A stretch of DNA of 58,281 nucleotides, from NCBI GenBank assembly GCA_021808525.1, contig JAKBBK010000011.1, positions 1 to 58,281 on the forward strand, written 5' to 3'. Shown here one piece after another: positions 1-8,538 of the stretch. A model generated the notes under the pieces. It was not told the DNA's origin. It searched no databases and saw only the letters and a program-made list of their open reading frames with translations. Position 1 is the first letter of the stretch. The number at the start of each line of letters is the position of its first letter. The position numbers were made by a program, and so were the translations under genes. Source of the stretch: Pseudomonadota bacterium (GTDB lineage Bacteria > Pseudomonadota > Gammaproteobacteria > Burkholderiales > Burkholderiaceae_C).

Positions 1-2
1 CG

Positions 3-1334
3 CGCGCCCAGCAGGGCATGCTGCCGCGCCTGCGCCCGCGCTGTTTCTACGACCTGGTGGTGGAGGTGGCGATCGTGCGCCCGGGGCCGATCCAGGGCGG
101 CATGGTGCATCCCTACCTGCGGCGGCGCCAGGGCCTGGAGCCGGTGCACTATCCCAGCCCGGCGCTGCGCCAGGCGCTGCAGCGCACCCTGGGGGTGCCG
201 GTGTTCCAGGAGCAGGTGATGCAGATCAGCATGCTGGCGGCCGGGTTCAGCGCCGGGCAGGCCGACGGGCTGCGCCGCGCGATGGCGGCGTGGCGCCGCA
301 AGGGATCGCTGCAGGTCTGGCGGGATCGCCTGGTCGGCGGCATGGTCGAGCGGGGCTACGACCCGGCCTTCGCCGAGCAGATCTACGCCCAGGTGCAGGG
401 CTTTTCCGAGTACGGATTCCCCGAGAGCCACGCGGCGTCCTTCGCCTTGCTGGTCTATGCCAGCGCCTGGATCAAGCGCCACCATCCGGCGCAGTTCCTG
501 GCCGCGCTGCTCAACAGCCAGCCCATGGGTTTCTACACTCCCTCCCAACTGGTGCAGGACGCCAGGCGCCACGGCGTGCGCGTGCTGCCGCCCGACGTGC
601 AGGCCGGCAACTGGGACAGCCGGCTCGAAGGCCCCGCCGTGCGCCTGGGCCTGCGCCTGGTGCGCGGTTTCGGCCAGGCGGCGGCGCGGCGCATCGAGGC
701 GGCTCGCGCCGACGGCGCCTTCATCGACGCGGTGGATCTGGCGCGCCGCGCCGCGCTGGCGGGCAGCGACATGCGCCTGCTGGCCGCCGCCGACGCCTTG
801 CGCAGCCTGGCCGGACACCGGCGCCAGCAGGTGTGGCAGGCCGCCGCGGTGCACGCGCTGCCGCCGCTGCTGCGCGACGCGGCGCCCGCCGAGCCGGAGC
901 TGGACCTGGCCGCGCCCTCGGAGGGGGAGGACGTGGTGTTCGACTACGCCGCCACCGGCCTGAGCCTGCGCCGGCACCCGCTGGCGCTGTTGCGCGAGCG
1001 CCTGCACCCGCGCTGGCTGCCGGCCGCGCGGCTGGCCGCGCTGCCCGACGGCAGCCGCGCGCGCGCCTGCGGCCTGGTCACGCTGCGCCAGCAACCCGAG
1101 ACGGCGCGCGGGACCACCTTCGTGTCCCTGGAGGACGAGACCGGGGTGGTGCAGGTGATCTGCTGGAAAAGCCTGCGCGAGCGCCAGCGCCAGGTGTTGC
1201 TGCGGGCGCGGCTGCTGGCGGTGGCCGGACGCTGGCAAAGCGACGGCGCGGTGGGCAGCCTGCTGGCCGAGCGCCTGTTCGACCTCACGCCGCTGCTGGG
1301 CGAGTTGCCCACCGCGTCCCGGGATTTCCATTGA
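3..1334 (+). CDS. dnaE2: Error-prone DNA polymerase DnaE2, C-terminal part (5' truncated by window)
   Basis: This is the C-terminal 443 residues of a C-family DNA polymerase alpha subunit. The reading frame is open from base 3, so the real start lies before the window. The segment with VEVAIVRPGPIQGGMVHP, then YGFPESHAASFALLVYASAW, is characteristic of the DnaE/DnaE2 palm-finger region. A C-terminal OB-fold follows (about residues 345-430, GTTFVSLEDETGVVQVICW). The protein ends in SRDFH, a typical DnaE2 ending, whereas replicative DnaE is longer at this end. DnaE2 normally performs mutagenic lesion bypass together with ImuA and ImuB in the SOS response. Those partners would be expected just upstream, outside the window. 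The next gene begins 50 bp downstream. Confidence 0.93.
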   Translation, partial: RAQQGMLPRLRPRCFYDLVVEVAIVRPGPIQGGMVHPYLRRRQGLEPVHYPSPALRQALQRTLGVPVFQEQVMQISMLAAGFSAGQADGLRRAMAAWRRKGSLQVWRDRLVGGMVERGYDPAFAEQIYAQVQGFSEYGFPESHAASFALLVYASAWIKRHHPAQFLAALLNSQPMGFYTPSQLVQDARRHGVRVLPPDVQAGNWDSRLEGPAVRLGLRLVRGFGQAAARRIEAARADGAFIDAVDLARRAALAGSDMRLLAAADALRSLAGHRRQQVWQAAAVHALPPLLRDAAPAEPELDLAAPSEGEDVVFDYAATGLSLRRHPLALLRERLHPRWLPAARLAALPDGSRARACGLVTLRQQPETARGTTFVSLEDETGVVQVICWKSLRERQRQVLLRARLLAVAGRWQSDGAVGSLLAERLFDLTPLLGELPTASRDFH

Positions 1335-1384
1335 ACCCGCGCCGCCACCTCGGATAATGCCGGGTTCCCACCCAGGCCTCGCGC

Positions 1385-2452
1385 ATGAAGATCTTCCACA
1401 ACCCCCTGCACGCCGCGCACGCGGGACGGCAGGAAATGTTCCGCGGGCGCATGGTGCCCTGCTACGAGCTGCCCGATCGCCTCGAGCATGTGCTGGCCGA
1501 ACTGCGCCGGCGTCGGTTGGGCGAACTGCTCGAGCCGGTCGTGGACGACCCCGGGTTGCGCCAGGCCCTGCTGCGCGTGCACACGAGCGCCTACCTCGAC
1601 TTCCTGCAGGAGGCCTGGCAGGCCTGGGTGGCGCTGGACCCCGACAACGCGCAGCGCGACGCGCTGCCGTCGGTGTGGCCCCTGGGCCGCCGCCACGCCT
1701 TTCGCATGGACGCGCCCACGCAGCATTTCGCGGCTCGCCTGGGCCAGCATGCCTTCGATGCCGGCACGCCGCTGACCGCCGGAACCTGGGAGGCGGCGCG
1801 CGCGGGCGCCGCCTGCGCGCTGGCCGCCGCGCGGGAACTGCTGGCGGGCGCGCGCAGCGCCTTCGCGCTCACCCGTCCGCCCGGGCACCATGCCGGCCCC
1901 GATTACTTCGGCGGCTATTGTTTCCTGAACAACGCGGCGCTGGCCGCGCAGGCGCTGCGCGACGGCGGCTGCGCGCGCGTGGCCGTGCTGGACGTGGACT
2001 ACCACCACGGCAACGGCACGCAGACCCTGTTCTACGAGCGTGCCGACGTGCTGACCCTGTCGCTGCATGGAGACCCGGCCACGGAGTACCCGTACTTCCT
2101 GGGCTTCGCCGACGAGCGCGGCGCCGGTGCCGGGCAGGGCTGCAACCTCAACCTGCCGCTGCCACGGGGCAGCGGCTTCGAGGTCTGGAGCGAGGCGCTG
2201 GAGCTTGCGCTGCGGGAGTCGCGGGATTTTGGCGCGCAGGCCCTGGTGGTGCCGATGGGCCTGGACACCTTCGCCGGGGATCCGATCAGCGGCTTCACGC
2301 TGCGCGGCGACGACTATCTGCGGGTCGGGGAGCGCCTGGCGCGGGCCGGTCTGCCCACCCTGTTCACTTTCGAGGGCGGCTACGCGGTGGCCGAGCTGGG
2401 GGTCAACGCCGTCAACCTGCTGCAAGGCTTCGAGACCGGCGCGGGGGCCTGA
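1385..2452 (+). CDS. Histone-deacetylase-like amidohydrolase (acetylpolyamine amidohydrolase type)
   Basis: A 355-residue zinc hydrolase of the arginase/deacetylase fold. It matches the bacterial acetylpolyamine amidohydrolase branch, which removes acetyl groups from acetylated polyamines or small amines. Visible active-site elements are the tandem histidines H168-H169 in RPPGHHA, the zinc ligands D205 and H207 in LDVDYHHGNG, the third zinc ligand D294 in GLDTFAGDP, and the transition-state tyrosine Y333 in EGGYAV. All catalytic residues are present and the length is usual for the family. The gene follows dnaE2 by 50 bp without a clear Shine-Dalgarno. The natural substrate cannot be told from sequence, and other acylated amines are possible. 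Confidence 0.88.
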   Translation: MKIFHNPLHAAHAGRQEMFRGRMVPCYELPDRLEHVLAELRRRRLGELLEPVVDDPGLRQALLRVHTSAYLDFLQEAWQAWVALDPDNAQRDALPSVWPLGRRHAFRMDAPTQHFAARLGQHAFDAGTPLTAGTWEAARAGAACALAAARELLAGARSAFALTRPPGHHAGPDYFGGYCFLNNAALAAQALRDGGCARVAVLDVDYHHGNGTQTLFYERADVLTLSLHGDPATEYPYFLGFADERGAGAGQGCNLNLPLPRGSGFEVWSEALELALRESRDFGAQALVVPMGLDTFAGDPISGFTLRGDDYLRVGERLARAGLPTLFTFEGGYAVAELGVNAVNLLQGFETGAGA

Positions 2453-2503
2453 GCCGCGGCCCCCGGAGGCCTCGACCCGCCCGGCGCGGCGGGGCTCCCG
2501 CGC

Positions 2504-2518
2504 TGCACGATCCGTGCA
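2504..2518. promoter_or_regulatory. 15-bp dyad upstream of the LysE-type gene
   Basis: Perfect 6-bp inverted repeat TGCACG-ATC-CGTGCA in the 100-bp gap between the deacetylase gene and the LysE-type exporter, 34 bp before the latter's ATG. It could be an operator. No regulator gene is adjacent, so the assignment is weak. Confidence 0.25.
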
Positions 2519-2552
2519 CAATAGGGCGTATGCGCGAAGCCCGCCACCGGCC

Positions 2553-3203
2553 ATGAACCCCATTGTCTCCTCCCTGCTCGCCTTCAGCGCCGCGGCGCTG
2601 GTGCTGACCATCACGCCGGGGGTGGACACCGCCGTGGTGCTGCGCAGCGCGGCCGGCTCGGGGCGCCGGCGCGGCGCGGCGGCGGCGCTGGGGGTGGCCA
2701 TGGGCTGCCTGGCCTGGGGCCTGCTGGCCGCCGCCGGCCTGGCCGCGCTGCTCGCGGCCTCGGCCCGCGCCTACGACGCCTTGCGCCTGCTGGGCGCCGC
2801 CTACCTGGCCTGGCTGGGCCTGCGGCTGCTGCTGCGCCCGGGGCGATCCTTCGCGCCGCGGGCGCCGCGCGGCGACGAGGCGGGGGCGCCGCGGGGTGGC
2901 GCGGCGCCGGGCCTGGCCTCGGACTGGCTGCGCGGACTGCTGACCAATCTGCTCAACCCCAAGGTCGGGGTGTTCTACGTGAGTTTCCTGCCCCAGTTCG
3001 TGCCCCACGGCGTGTGGGTCGGGGGCTTCCTGTTCCTGCTGGCCTGCGTGCACGTGGTGCTTTCGCTGGCCTGGTTCGCCGTGTTGATCGCGGCCACGGC
3101 GCCGATCGGGCGCTGGCTGTCCAGCCGGCGCGTGGCGCGCGCGCTCGATCGCTGCACCGGCCTGGTGTTCCTGGCCTTCGGTGCGCGCCTGGCGGCTGGC
3201 TGA
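2553..3203 (+). CDS. LysE/RhtB family amino-acid exporter
   Basis: A 216-residue inner-membrane protein with about six hydrophobic segments. The N-terminal region carries the LysE-family signature TITPGVDTAVVLRSAAGSG, and the middle carries LLTNLLNPKVGVFYVSFLPQF, the second conserved family block. Family members export amino acids or homoserine lactones. The start at 2553 is chosen because MNPIVSSLLAFSAAALVLTITPG aligns with the family N-terminus, although the frame stays open upstream. A 34-residue linker rich in Arg and Gly (about residues 95-128) replaces the usual cytosolic loop. It ends 17 bp before the MoxR gene, so co-transcription is possible. Confidence 0.88.
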   Translation: MNPIVSSLLAFSAAALVLTITPGVDTAVVLRSAAGSGRRRGAAAALGVAMGCLAWGLLAAAGLAALLAASARAYDALRLLGAAYLAWLGLRLLLRPGRSFAPRAPRGDEAGAPRGGAAPGLASDWLRGLLTNLLNPKVGVFYVSFLPQFVPHGVWVGGFLFLLACVHVVLSLAWFAVLIAATAPIGRWLSSRRVARALDRCTGLVFLAFGARLAAG

Positions 3204-3220
3204 TTCCTGGAGAGTCCTGC

Positions 3221-4069
3221 ATGGCCTTGCGTTTCGAGGGAAGTTCCGACTACGTGGCGACGGAGGATCTGAAGATCGCCGTCAACGCCGCGATCACGCT
3301 GCAGCGCCCGCTGCTGATCAAGGGCGAGCCGGGGACCGGCAAGACCATGCTGGCCGAGGAGGTGGCGCGCGCCCTCGGGCTGCCGCTGCTGCAGTGGCAT
3401 GTGAAATCCACGACCAAGGCGCAGCAGGGCCTGTACGAGTACGACGCCGTGTCGCGCCTGCGCGACTCGCAGCTCGGCGACGCCAAGGTGCACGACATCC
3501 GCAACTACATCGTCAAGGGCGTGCTGTGGCAGGCCTTCGACCATGAAGGCCCCTGCGTGATCCTGATCGACGAGATCGACAAGGCCGACATCGAGTTCCC
3601 CAACGACCTGCTGCGCGAACTCGACCGCATGGAATTCCATTGCTACGAGACCCGCGAGACCGTGCGGGCACGCCAGCGGCCTCTGGTGTTCATCACCTCG
3701 AACAACGAGAAGGAACTGCCCGACGCCTTTTTGCGTCGCTGCTTTTTCCACTACATCCGCTTCCCCGACCGCGAGACCATGGCGCGCATCGTGGACGTGC
3801 ATTTCCCCGGGCTGCGCAAGGAACTGCTGACCGAGGCGCTGGAGGTGTTCTTCGGCCTGCGCGAGGTGCAGGGCCTGAAGAAGAAGCCCTCGACCTCGGA
3901 GCTCATCGACTGGCTCAAGCTGCTGGTGGCCGAGGACATCGGCCCCGAGGCGCTGCGCAGCGACGACCACAAGGTGGTGGTGCCGCCCCTGCACGGGGCG
4001 CTGCTGAAGAACGAGCAGGATGTGCATCTGTTCGAGCGTCTGGTCTTCATGGCGCGCCACAATCGATGA
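3221..4069 (+). CDS. MoxR-type AAA+ ATPase
   Basis: A 282-residue AAA+ ATPase. Walker A GEPGTGKT is at residues 35-42 and Walker B CVILIDEIDKA at about 113-123. Sensor-1 is the FITSNNEKELPDAFLRRC block near residue 165-180. MoxR proteins act as chaperones that work with a VWA-domain partner on metal-enzyme or complex maturation. The next gene, 36 bp downstream, encodes such a VWA protein. The ATG at 3221 follows GGAGAG (3209-3214) at good spacing. The pair resembles CoxD/CoxE-type modules, but no CO dehydrogenase genes are in the window, so the client is unknown. Confidence 0.93.
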   Translation: MALRFEGSSDYVATEDLKIAVNAAITLQRPLLIKGEPGTGKTMLAEEVARALGLPLLQWHVKSTTKAQQGLYEYDAVSRLRDSQLGDAKVHDIRNYIVKGVLWQAFDHEGPCVILIDEIDKADIEFPNDLLRELDRMEFHCYETRETVRARQRPLVFITSNNEKELPDAFLRRCFFHYIRFPDRETMARIVDVHFPGLRKELLTEALEVFFGLREVQGLKKKPSTSELIDWLKLLVAEDIGPEALRSDDHKVVVPPLHGALLKNEQDVHLFERLVFMARHNR

Positions 4070-4105
4070 CCCGCGGCCCGCGCGCCCCGGCCCCTTCCGC
4101 CCGCC

Positions 4106-5278
4106 ATGCTGATCGATTTCTTCCTGCATCTGCGTGACTGCGGTCTGGCGGTCTCCACCCGCGAGTACCTGGGGCTGCTGGAGGCGCTGCGGGCGCGGGT
4201 GATCGGGCATTCCATCGACGAGTTCTACGCCCTGTCGCGCGCCGCGCTGGTCAAGGACGAGTCGAACTACGACAAGTTCGACCGCGCCTTCGGCCAGTAT
4301 TTCCGCGGCGTGCAGAACCTGCCGGGGCTGCAGGCGGACATTCCCGAGGAGTGGCTGCGCGCGTCGATGCGCAGGCACCTTTCGCCCGAGGACAGGGCGC
4401 GCCTGGAGAAGCTGGGCTGGGATCGGCTGATGGAGGAATTCCGCAAGCGCCTGGAGGAGCAGAAGGGCCGCCACGCCGGCGGCAGCCGCTGGATCGGCAC
4501 CGGCGGCAGCAGCCCCTTCGGGCACGGCGGCTACCACCCCGAGGGCCTACGCGTGGGCGGCCCCTCGGCCGGCAACCGCAGCGCCGTCAAGGTGTGGGAG
4601 CGCCGCGAGTACGACAACCTGGACGACCAGGTGGAGCTGGGCACGCGCAACATCAAGGTGGCGCTGCGCCGGCTGCGCCGCTTCGCGCGCGAGGGGGCGG
4701 CCGACGAACTGGACCTGGACGGCACCGTGCTGGGCACCGCGCGCAACGCCGGCTGGCTGGACCTGCGCATGCGCGCGCAGCGCCACAATCGCGTGAAGGT
4801 GCTGCTGTTCCTCGACGTGGGCGGCTCGATGGACGAGCACATCCGCATCTGCGAGGAGCTGTTCTCGGCCGCGCGCGGCGAGTTCAAGCACCTGGAGCAT
4901 TTCTATTTCCACAATTGCCTCTACGACCACGTGTGGAAGGACAACCGGCGGCGCCACGCCGAGCGCCTGGACATGCGCGAGCTGATGCACAAGTTCGGCG
5001 AGGACTACAAGGTGGTGGTGGTCGGCGACGCGACCATGAGCCCCTACGAGATCCTGCAGCCCGGCGGCGCGCTCGAATATGCCAACGAGGAGCCCGGCGC
5101 GGCCTGGCTGCAGCGCCTGCTGCAGACCTGGCGCCACGCGGTGTGGCTCAACCCGACCCCGCCCAATCTGTGGCAATACCACCATTCCATCGAGATCATC
5201 CGCAGCATCTTCGGCGCACGCATGTTCCCGATGACCCTGGACGGACTCTCGCGCGCGATGCGCGAGCTCAACAAGTGA
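4106..5278 (+). CDS. VWA-domain protein, CoxE-like (MoxR partner)
   Basis: A 390-residue protein with a C-terminal von Willebrand A domain. The metal-binding (MIDAS) motif at about residues 232-243 reads LFLDVGGSMDEH. The first serine of the usual DxSxS is replaced by Gly, which is the common form in the CoxE-like family rather than a defect. The N-terminal half contains a charged segment and a Gly/Ser-rich linker (about residues 125-155, GGSRWIGTGGSSPFG). There is no signal peptide, so it is cytosolic. It is encoded directly after the MoxR ATPase and its stop overlaps the start of the CoA-ester lyase gene, indicating one operon. Confidence 0.88.
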   Translation: MLIDFFLHLRDCGLAVSTREYLGLLEALRARVIGHSIDEFYALSRAALVKDESNYDKFDRAFGQYFRGVQNLPGLQADIPEEWLRASMRRHLSPEDRARLEKLGWDRLMEEFRKRLEEQKGRHAGGSRWIGTGGSSPFGHGGYHPEGLRVGGPSAGNRSAVKVWERREYDNLDDQVELGTRNIKVALRRLRRFAREGAADELDLDGTVLGTARNAGWLDLRMRAQRHNRVKVLLFLDVGGSMDEHIRICEELFSAARGEFKHLEHFYFHNCLYDHVWKDNRRRHAERLDMRELMHKFGEDYKVVVVGDATMSPYEILQPGGALEYANEEPGAAWLQRLLQTWRHAVWLNPTPPNLWQYHHSIEIIRSIFGARMFPMTLDGLSRAMRELNK

Positions 5279-6300
5279 CCCTGCCCCTGCCCGATCCCGC
5301 GCCGGAGCAAGCCGGCGCGCCGCATCCCCGCGAAGCCCTGTTCGCCGCGGGCGATCCGCCACTGGCGCTGGCCGCCTGCGAACATTACGCGGGCAGCCGC
5401 CGCCTGCTCGACAAGGCCCTGGCCCTGCAGGCGACCATGGGCCCGGTGTTCGACCTCACCGCCGATTGCGAGGACGGCGCCGCGGCCGGGCAGGAGGCCG
5501 AGCAGGCACGCATGGTGGCCGAGGTGGTGAATTCCCCGGCCAACCGTTTCGAGCGGGTCGGCGTGCGCATCCACGCCCCCTCCCACCCCTGCTGGCGCGA
5601 GGAGGTGCGGCGCATCGTGGTGGAGGCCGGCTCCCGCCTGGCCTATGTCACCATTCCCAAGGTCGCCAGCGAGCACGAGGTGCTCGAGGTGGCCGAGGCG
5701 GTGCAGGAAGCCGCGCGCGAGGGCGGGCGCCGCTCGGCGCTGCCGGTGCACGTGCTGATCGAGACCCACGGAGCCCTGCGCCGGGTGTGGGAGATCGCCG
5801 CGCTGCCGCAGGTCGAGGTGCTGGACTTCGGCATCATGGACTGGGTCAGCGCGCACCGCGGCGCCATCGATGCCCGGGCCATGCACAGCCCGGGCCAGTT
5901 CGAGCATCCGCTGGTGGTGCGCGCCAAGGCCGAGATCGCCTCGGCCGCGCTGGCCCACGGGCGCATGGCCGCGCACAACGTGTGCACCGAGCTGCGCGAC
6001 CCGGAGATCGTGCGCTCCGATGCGCTGCGCGCGCGGCGCGACTTCGGCTTCCAGCGCATGTGGAGCATCCATCCCCTGCAGATCGCTCCCATCGTCGAGG
6101 CCATGCGCCCGGAGTTCGACCAGGTGGAGCAGGCCGCGCAGATCCTGCTGGCCGCGCAGCGGAATCAGTGGGGGCCCATCCAGCACGCCGGCAGGCTGCA
6201 CGACCGCGCCTCCTATCGCTACTACTGGTCGCTGCTGGAGCGCGCCCGGGCCACCGGCCAGCACATGCCCGAGCAGGCGATCCAGGCCTTTTTCGCCTGA
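5275..6300 (+). CDS. HpcH/HpaI aldolase / citrate-lyase-beta-like CoA-ester lyase
   Basis: A 341-residue TIM-barrel protein of the CitE/malyl-CoA lyase-like family, which cleaves or hydrolyses malyl- or citramalyl-type CoA esters. Characteristic blocks are FDLTADCEDGAA (acidic metal-binding loop, about residues 61-72), VGVRIHAP, YVTIPKVAS, VLIETHGAL and the C-terminal GFQRMWSIHPLQI. The start is a GTG at 5275 that overlaps the TGA of the VWA gene (GTGA), which argues for translational coupling. The exact substrate cannot be assigned. Its coupling to a MoxR/VWA pair is of interest because these lyases do not obviously need such chaperones. Confidence 0.86.
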   Translation: MTLPLPDPAPEQAGAPHPREALFAAGDPPLALAACEHYAGSRRLLDKALALQATMGPVFDLTADCEDGAAAGQEAEQARMVAEVVNSPANRFERVGVRIHAPSHPCWREEVRRIVVEAGSRLAYVTIPKVASEHEVLEVAEAVQEAAREGGRRSALPVHVLIETHGALRRVWEIAALPQVEVLDFGIMDWVSAHRGAIDARAMHSPGQFEHPLVVRAKAEIASAALAHGRMAAHNVCTELRDPEIVRSDALRARRDFGFQRMWSIHPLQIAPIVEAMRPEFDQVEQAAQILLAAQRNQWGPIQHAGRLHDRASYRYYWSLLERARATGQHMPEQAIQAFFA

Positions 6301-6320
6301 AGCCGCGCGGCTGCCTTCAG
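6297..6320. terminator. Candidate bidirectional hairpin between convergent genes
   Basis: The outer arms CTGAAG and CTTCAG enclose the perfect palindrome AGCCGCGCGGCT (6301-6312). It lies exactly where the lyase gene (+) and the helicase gene (-) meet. It has no long T run, so it is a candidate only. Confidence 0.35.
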
Positions 6321-8452
6321 TCCCAGCGCGCGGCGACCCGGGAGGCCAGGTCCGTGGCGCTCGCCTCGGTCGGGCCGGCAGGGGCGGCCGGGGCGCCGAT
6401 CTCCTGCGCCCCGGGCACGGTCTTCTCGTGCATGCGTGCGCGCACCGAATCGTCGAGAAAACGGCTGGGCAGCGCGTACACATGGGCGTCGCCGTGGCGC
6501 GCCTGCTGACCCACGAAAAAGCGCTGCGGCACCAGCAGCTCCAGATGCTCGCGCGCGCGGGTCATCGCCACGTACAGCAAACGTCGCTCCTCGTCGAGCT
6601 GGCGCGCATCGTCGCAGGCCAGGTCCGAGGGAATGCAACCGTCCACCGCGTTGAGCACGTAGACGGCCTTCCACTCCTGGCCCTTGGCCGAGTGCATGGT
6701 CGACAGGATCAGGTAGTCCTCGTCGCGATGCGCGGGGCCGGCCAGATCGCTGCCCAGCTCCGGCGGGTCCAGCGTGAGTTCGGTGAGAAAGCGCTCCGCG
6801 TTGCCGTAGGAGCCGGCGATGTGCGCCAGCTGGCGCAGGTCGGCGGCGCGCGCCGGCGCGTCGTCGTGCAGGCGCGGCAGCTGGGTCTCGTACCAGCTGC
6901 GCGCCAGTTCGATCGGCGCCGGCCACGGGGGTTGGGCGTGCAGGCGCAGCCACAGCGCGAGCAGCGCCTCCCAGTCCTCGCGCGCCGCCGAGGGGGGTTG
7001 GAACTCGCGCAGGGCCTGCGCCGGATCGGCGGCCGCCTGCAGCGCGTCGAGCAGGCGGCGCGCCTGCGCCGGGCCGATGCCGGGCAGCAGTTGCGCCACG
7101 CGGAAGGCCGCCAGGCGGTGGCGCGGGTTGCCCGCCCAGCGCAGCAGGCTGAGCAGGTCCTTCACATGCGCCGTGTCGAGAAAGCGCAGGCCTCCGAACT
7201 TCACGAAGGGAATGCCGCGCCGCGTCAGCTCCAGTTCCAGCGTGGCACTGTGCTGGGAGGCGCGGAACAGCACCGCCTGCTGGCGCAGGCGCATGCCGCG
7301 CTCGCGCTGGCGCAGCACCTCGGTGGCCACGTGGGCGGCCTGCTGCGCCTCGTCGGCCACGTGCACCAGCTCGGGCAGCCAGCTCGATGCGCGGTCGGTC
7401 CACAGGCGCTTGGAATAGCCCTCGGCCGCCTGCGCCATGAGCGCGTTGGCGGCGTCCAGGATGGGCTGGGTGCTGCGGTAGTTGCGGGTCAGCCCCAGCA
7501 CGCGCGCCGGGCTGGGGTACTGGGCCGGGAAGTCGAGGATGTTGCGCACCTCGGCGGCGCGGAAGGAGTAGATGGACTGCGCGTCGTCCCCCACCGCGGT
7601 GACGCCCCGGCCGTCAGGCTTGAGCGCGCGCACGATGCGCGCCTGCAGGCGGTTGGTGTCCTGGTACTCGTCCACCAGCAGGTGGTCGAAGCGGCTGCCC
7701 AGGCTGGCGGCCAGCACGGGCTCTTCCATCAGCTGCGCCCACCACAGCAGCAGGTCGTCGAAATCCAGCAGGTGCTGGCGCAGCTTTTCCGCGGTGTAGG
7801 ACTGGAACAGCAGGCGCAGCTCGGCCTCGTGCGGGGCGCACCAGGGAAACTGCGCGCGCAGCACCTCGCCCAGCGCCTCCCCGCTGTTCACGCAGCGCGA
7901 GTGGATGGCCAGGCAGGTGCCCTTGAGCGGGAAGCGCGCGCGGCGGTCTCCCAGGCCCAGCGCCTGGCGCTGCAGGCCCAGCAGGTCCTCGGCGTCGCCG
8001 CGATCGAGCACGCTGAAATCGCTGGCCAGGCCGATGCGCGGTGCGTATTCGCGCAGCAGGCGCGCGGCCACGGAATGAAAGGTGCCGGCCCAGGGCAGAT
8101 GCGGCGGCGCCTGCGAGGCCGGCAGGCCCAGTGCGCGGTGCAGCGCCGTGCCCACGCGGCGCTGCAGGTCCTGGGCGGCGCGGCGCGAGAAGCTCAGCAG
8201 CAGCATGCGCTGCGCATCGGCGCCGTCGAGCACGAGGCGGGCCACGCGCGCGGCCAGGGTGGTCGTCTTGCCCGATCCGGCGCCCGCGATCAGCAGCAGC
8301 GCAGGGGCGCCTTGCCCGGGCGCTCCGTGGGCCACGGCGGCCCGCTGCTCCTGGTCGAGGCCGAACAGCTCGGCGCAGCAGGCCACGGAATCGGCGACGG
8401 AGGACATGGGCGAGGGCGCGGACAAGGACGTGGCGGAGAACTGTTCAAGCAT
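6317..8452 (-). CDS. UvrD/Rep-family superfamily 1 DNA helicase
   Basis: A 711-residue SF1A helicase. Motif I is AGAGSGKTTT (about residues 56-65), followed by LLVDEYQDTN (motif II), AVGDDAQSIYSFRAA (motif III), TRNYRSTQ (motif IV), STMHSAKGQEW (motif V) and YVAMTRAREHL (motif VI). All are intact. Such enzymes unwind DNA 3'-5' in repair or replication restart. The start is uncertain. ATG at 8452 is used, but the frame is open to 8560 and an internal ATG at 8407 would still keep motif I. Neither start has a strong ribosome-binding site. It is divergent from the nitroreductase gene. Confidence 0.9.
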   Translation of the reverse strand: MLEQFSATSLSAPSPMSSVADSVACCAELFGLDQEQRAAVAHGAPGQGAPALLLIAGAGSGKTTTLAARVARLVLDGADAQRMLLLSFSRRAAQDLQRRVGTALHRALGLPASQAPPHLPWAGTFHSVAARLLREYAPRIGLASDFSVLDRGDAEDLLGLQRQALGLGDRRARFPLKGTCLAIHSRCVNSGEALGEVLRAQFPWCAPHEAELRLLFQSYTAEKLRQHLLDFDDLLLWWAQLMEEPVLAASLGSRFDHLLVDEYQDTNRLQARIVRALKPDGRGVTAVGDDAQSIYSFRAAEVRNILDFPAQYPSPARVLGLTRNYRSTQPILDAANALMAQAAEGYSKRLWTDRASSWLPELVHVADEAQQAAHVATEVLRQRERGMRLRQQAVLFRASQHSATLELELTRRGIPFVKFGGLRFLDTAHVKDLLSLLRWAGNPRHRLAAFRVAQLLPGIGPAQARRLLDALQAAADPAQALREFQPPSAAREDWEALLALWLRLHAQPPWPAPIELARSWYETQLPRLHDDAPARAADLRQLAHIAGSYGNAERFLTELTLDPPELGSDLAGPAHRDEDYLILSTMHSAKGQEWKAVYVLNAVDGCIPSDLACDDARQLDEERRLLYVAMTRAREHLELLVPQRFFVGQQARHGDAHVYALPSRFLDDSVRARMHEKTVPGAQEIGAPAAPAGPTEASATDLASRVAARWD

Positions 8453-8538
8453 ACAGCATGCGGACGGCGTGGCGGGGCCGCGCGCTATGCTGGGAACCTG
8501 GCCGTCCCAACCTGCACGTCCCGCTGCGAGATCCCCCC

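Noticed and set aside
944-2701. Long minus-strand open frame opposite the deacetylase gene
   Set aside because: Low-complexity Arg/Ala/Gly-rich translation typical of antisense frames in high-GC DNA. The plus strand carries a clear family protein.
2975-4537. 520-codon minus-strand open frame over moxR/VWA
   Set aside because: His/Gln/Leu/Val-rich antisense artefact with no domain. The plus-strand genes have all motifs.
4797-4845. Defective MIDAS motif (DVGGSM instead of DxSxS) in the VWA protein
   Set aside because: This form is usual in CoxE-like VWA proteins, so it is not evidence of inactivity.
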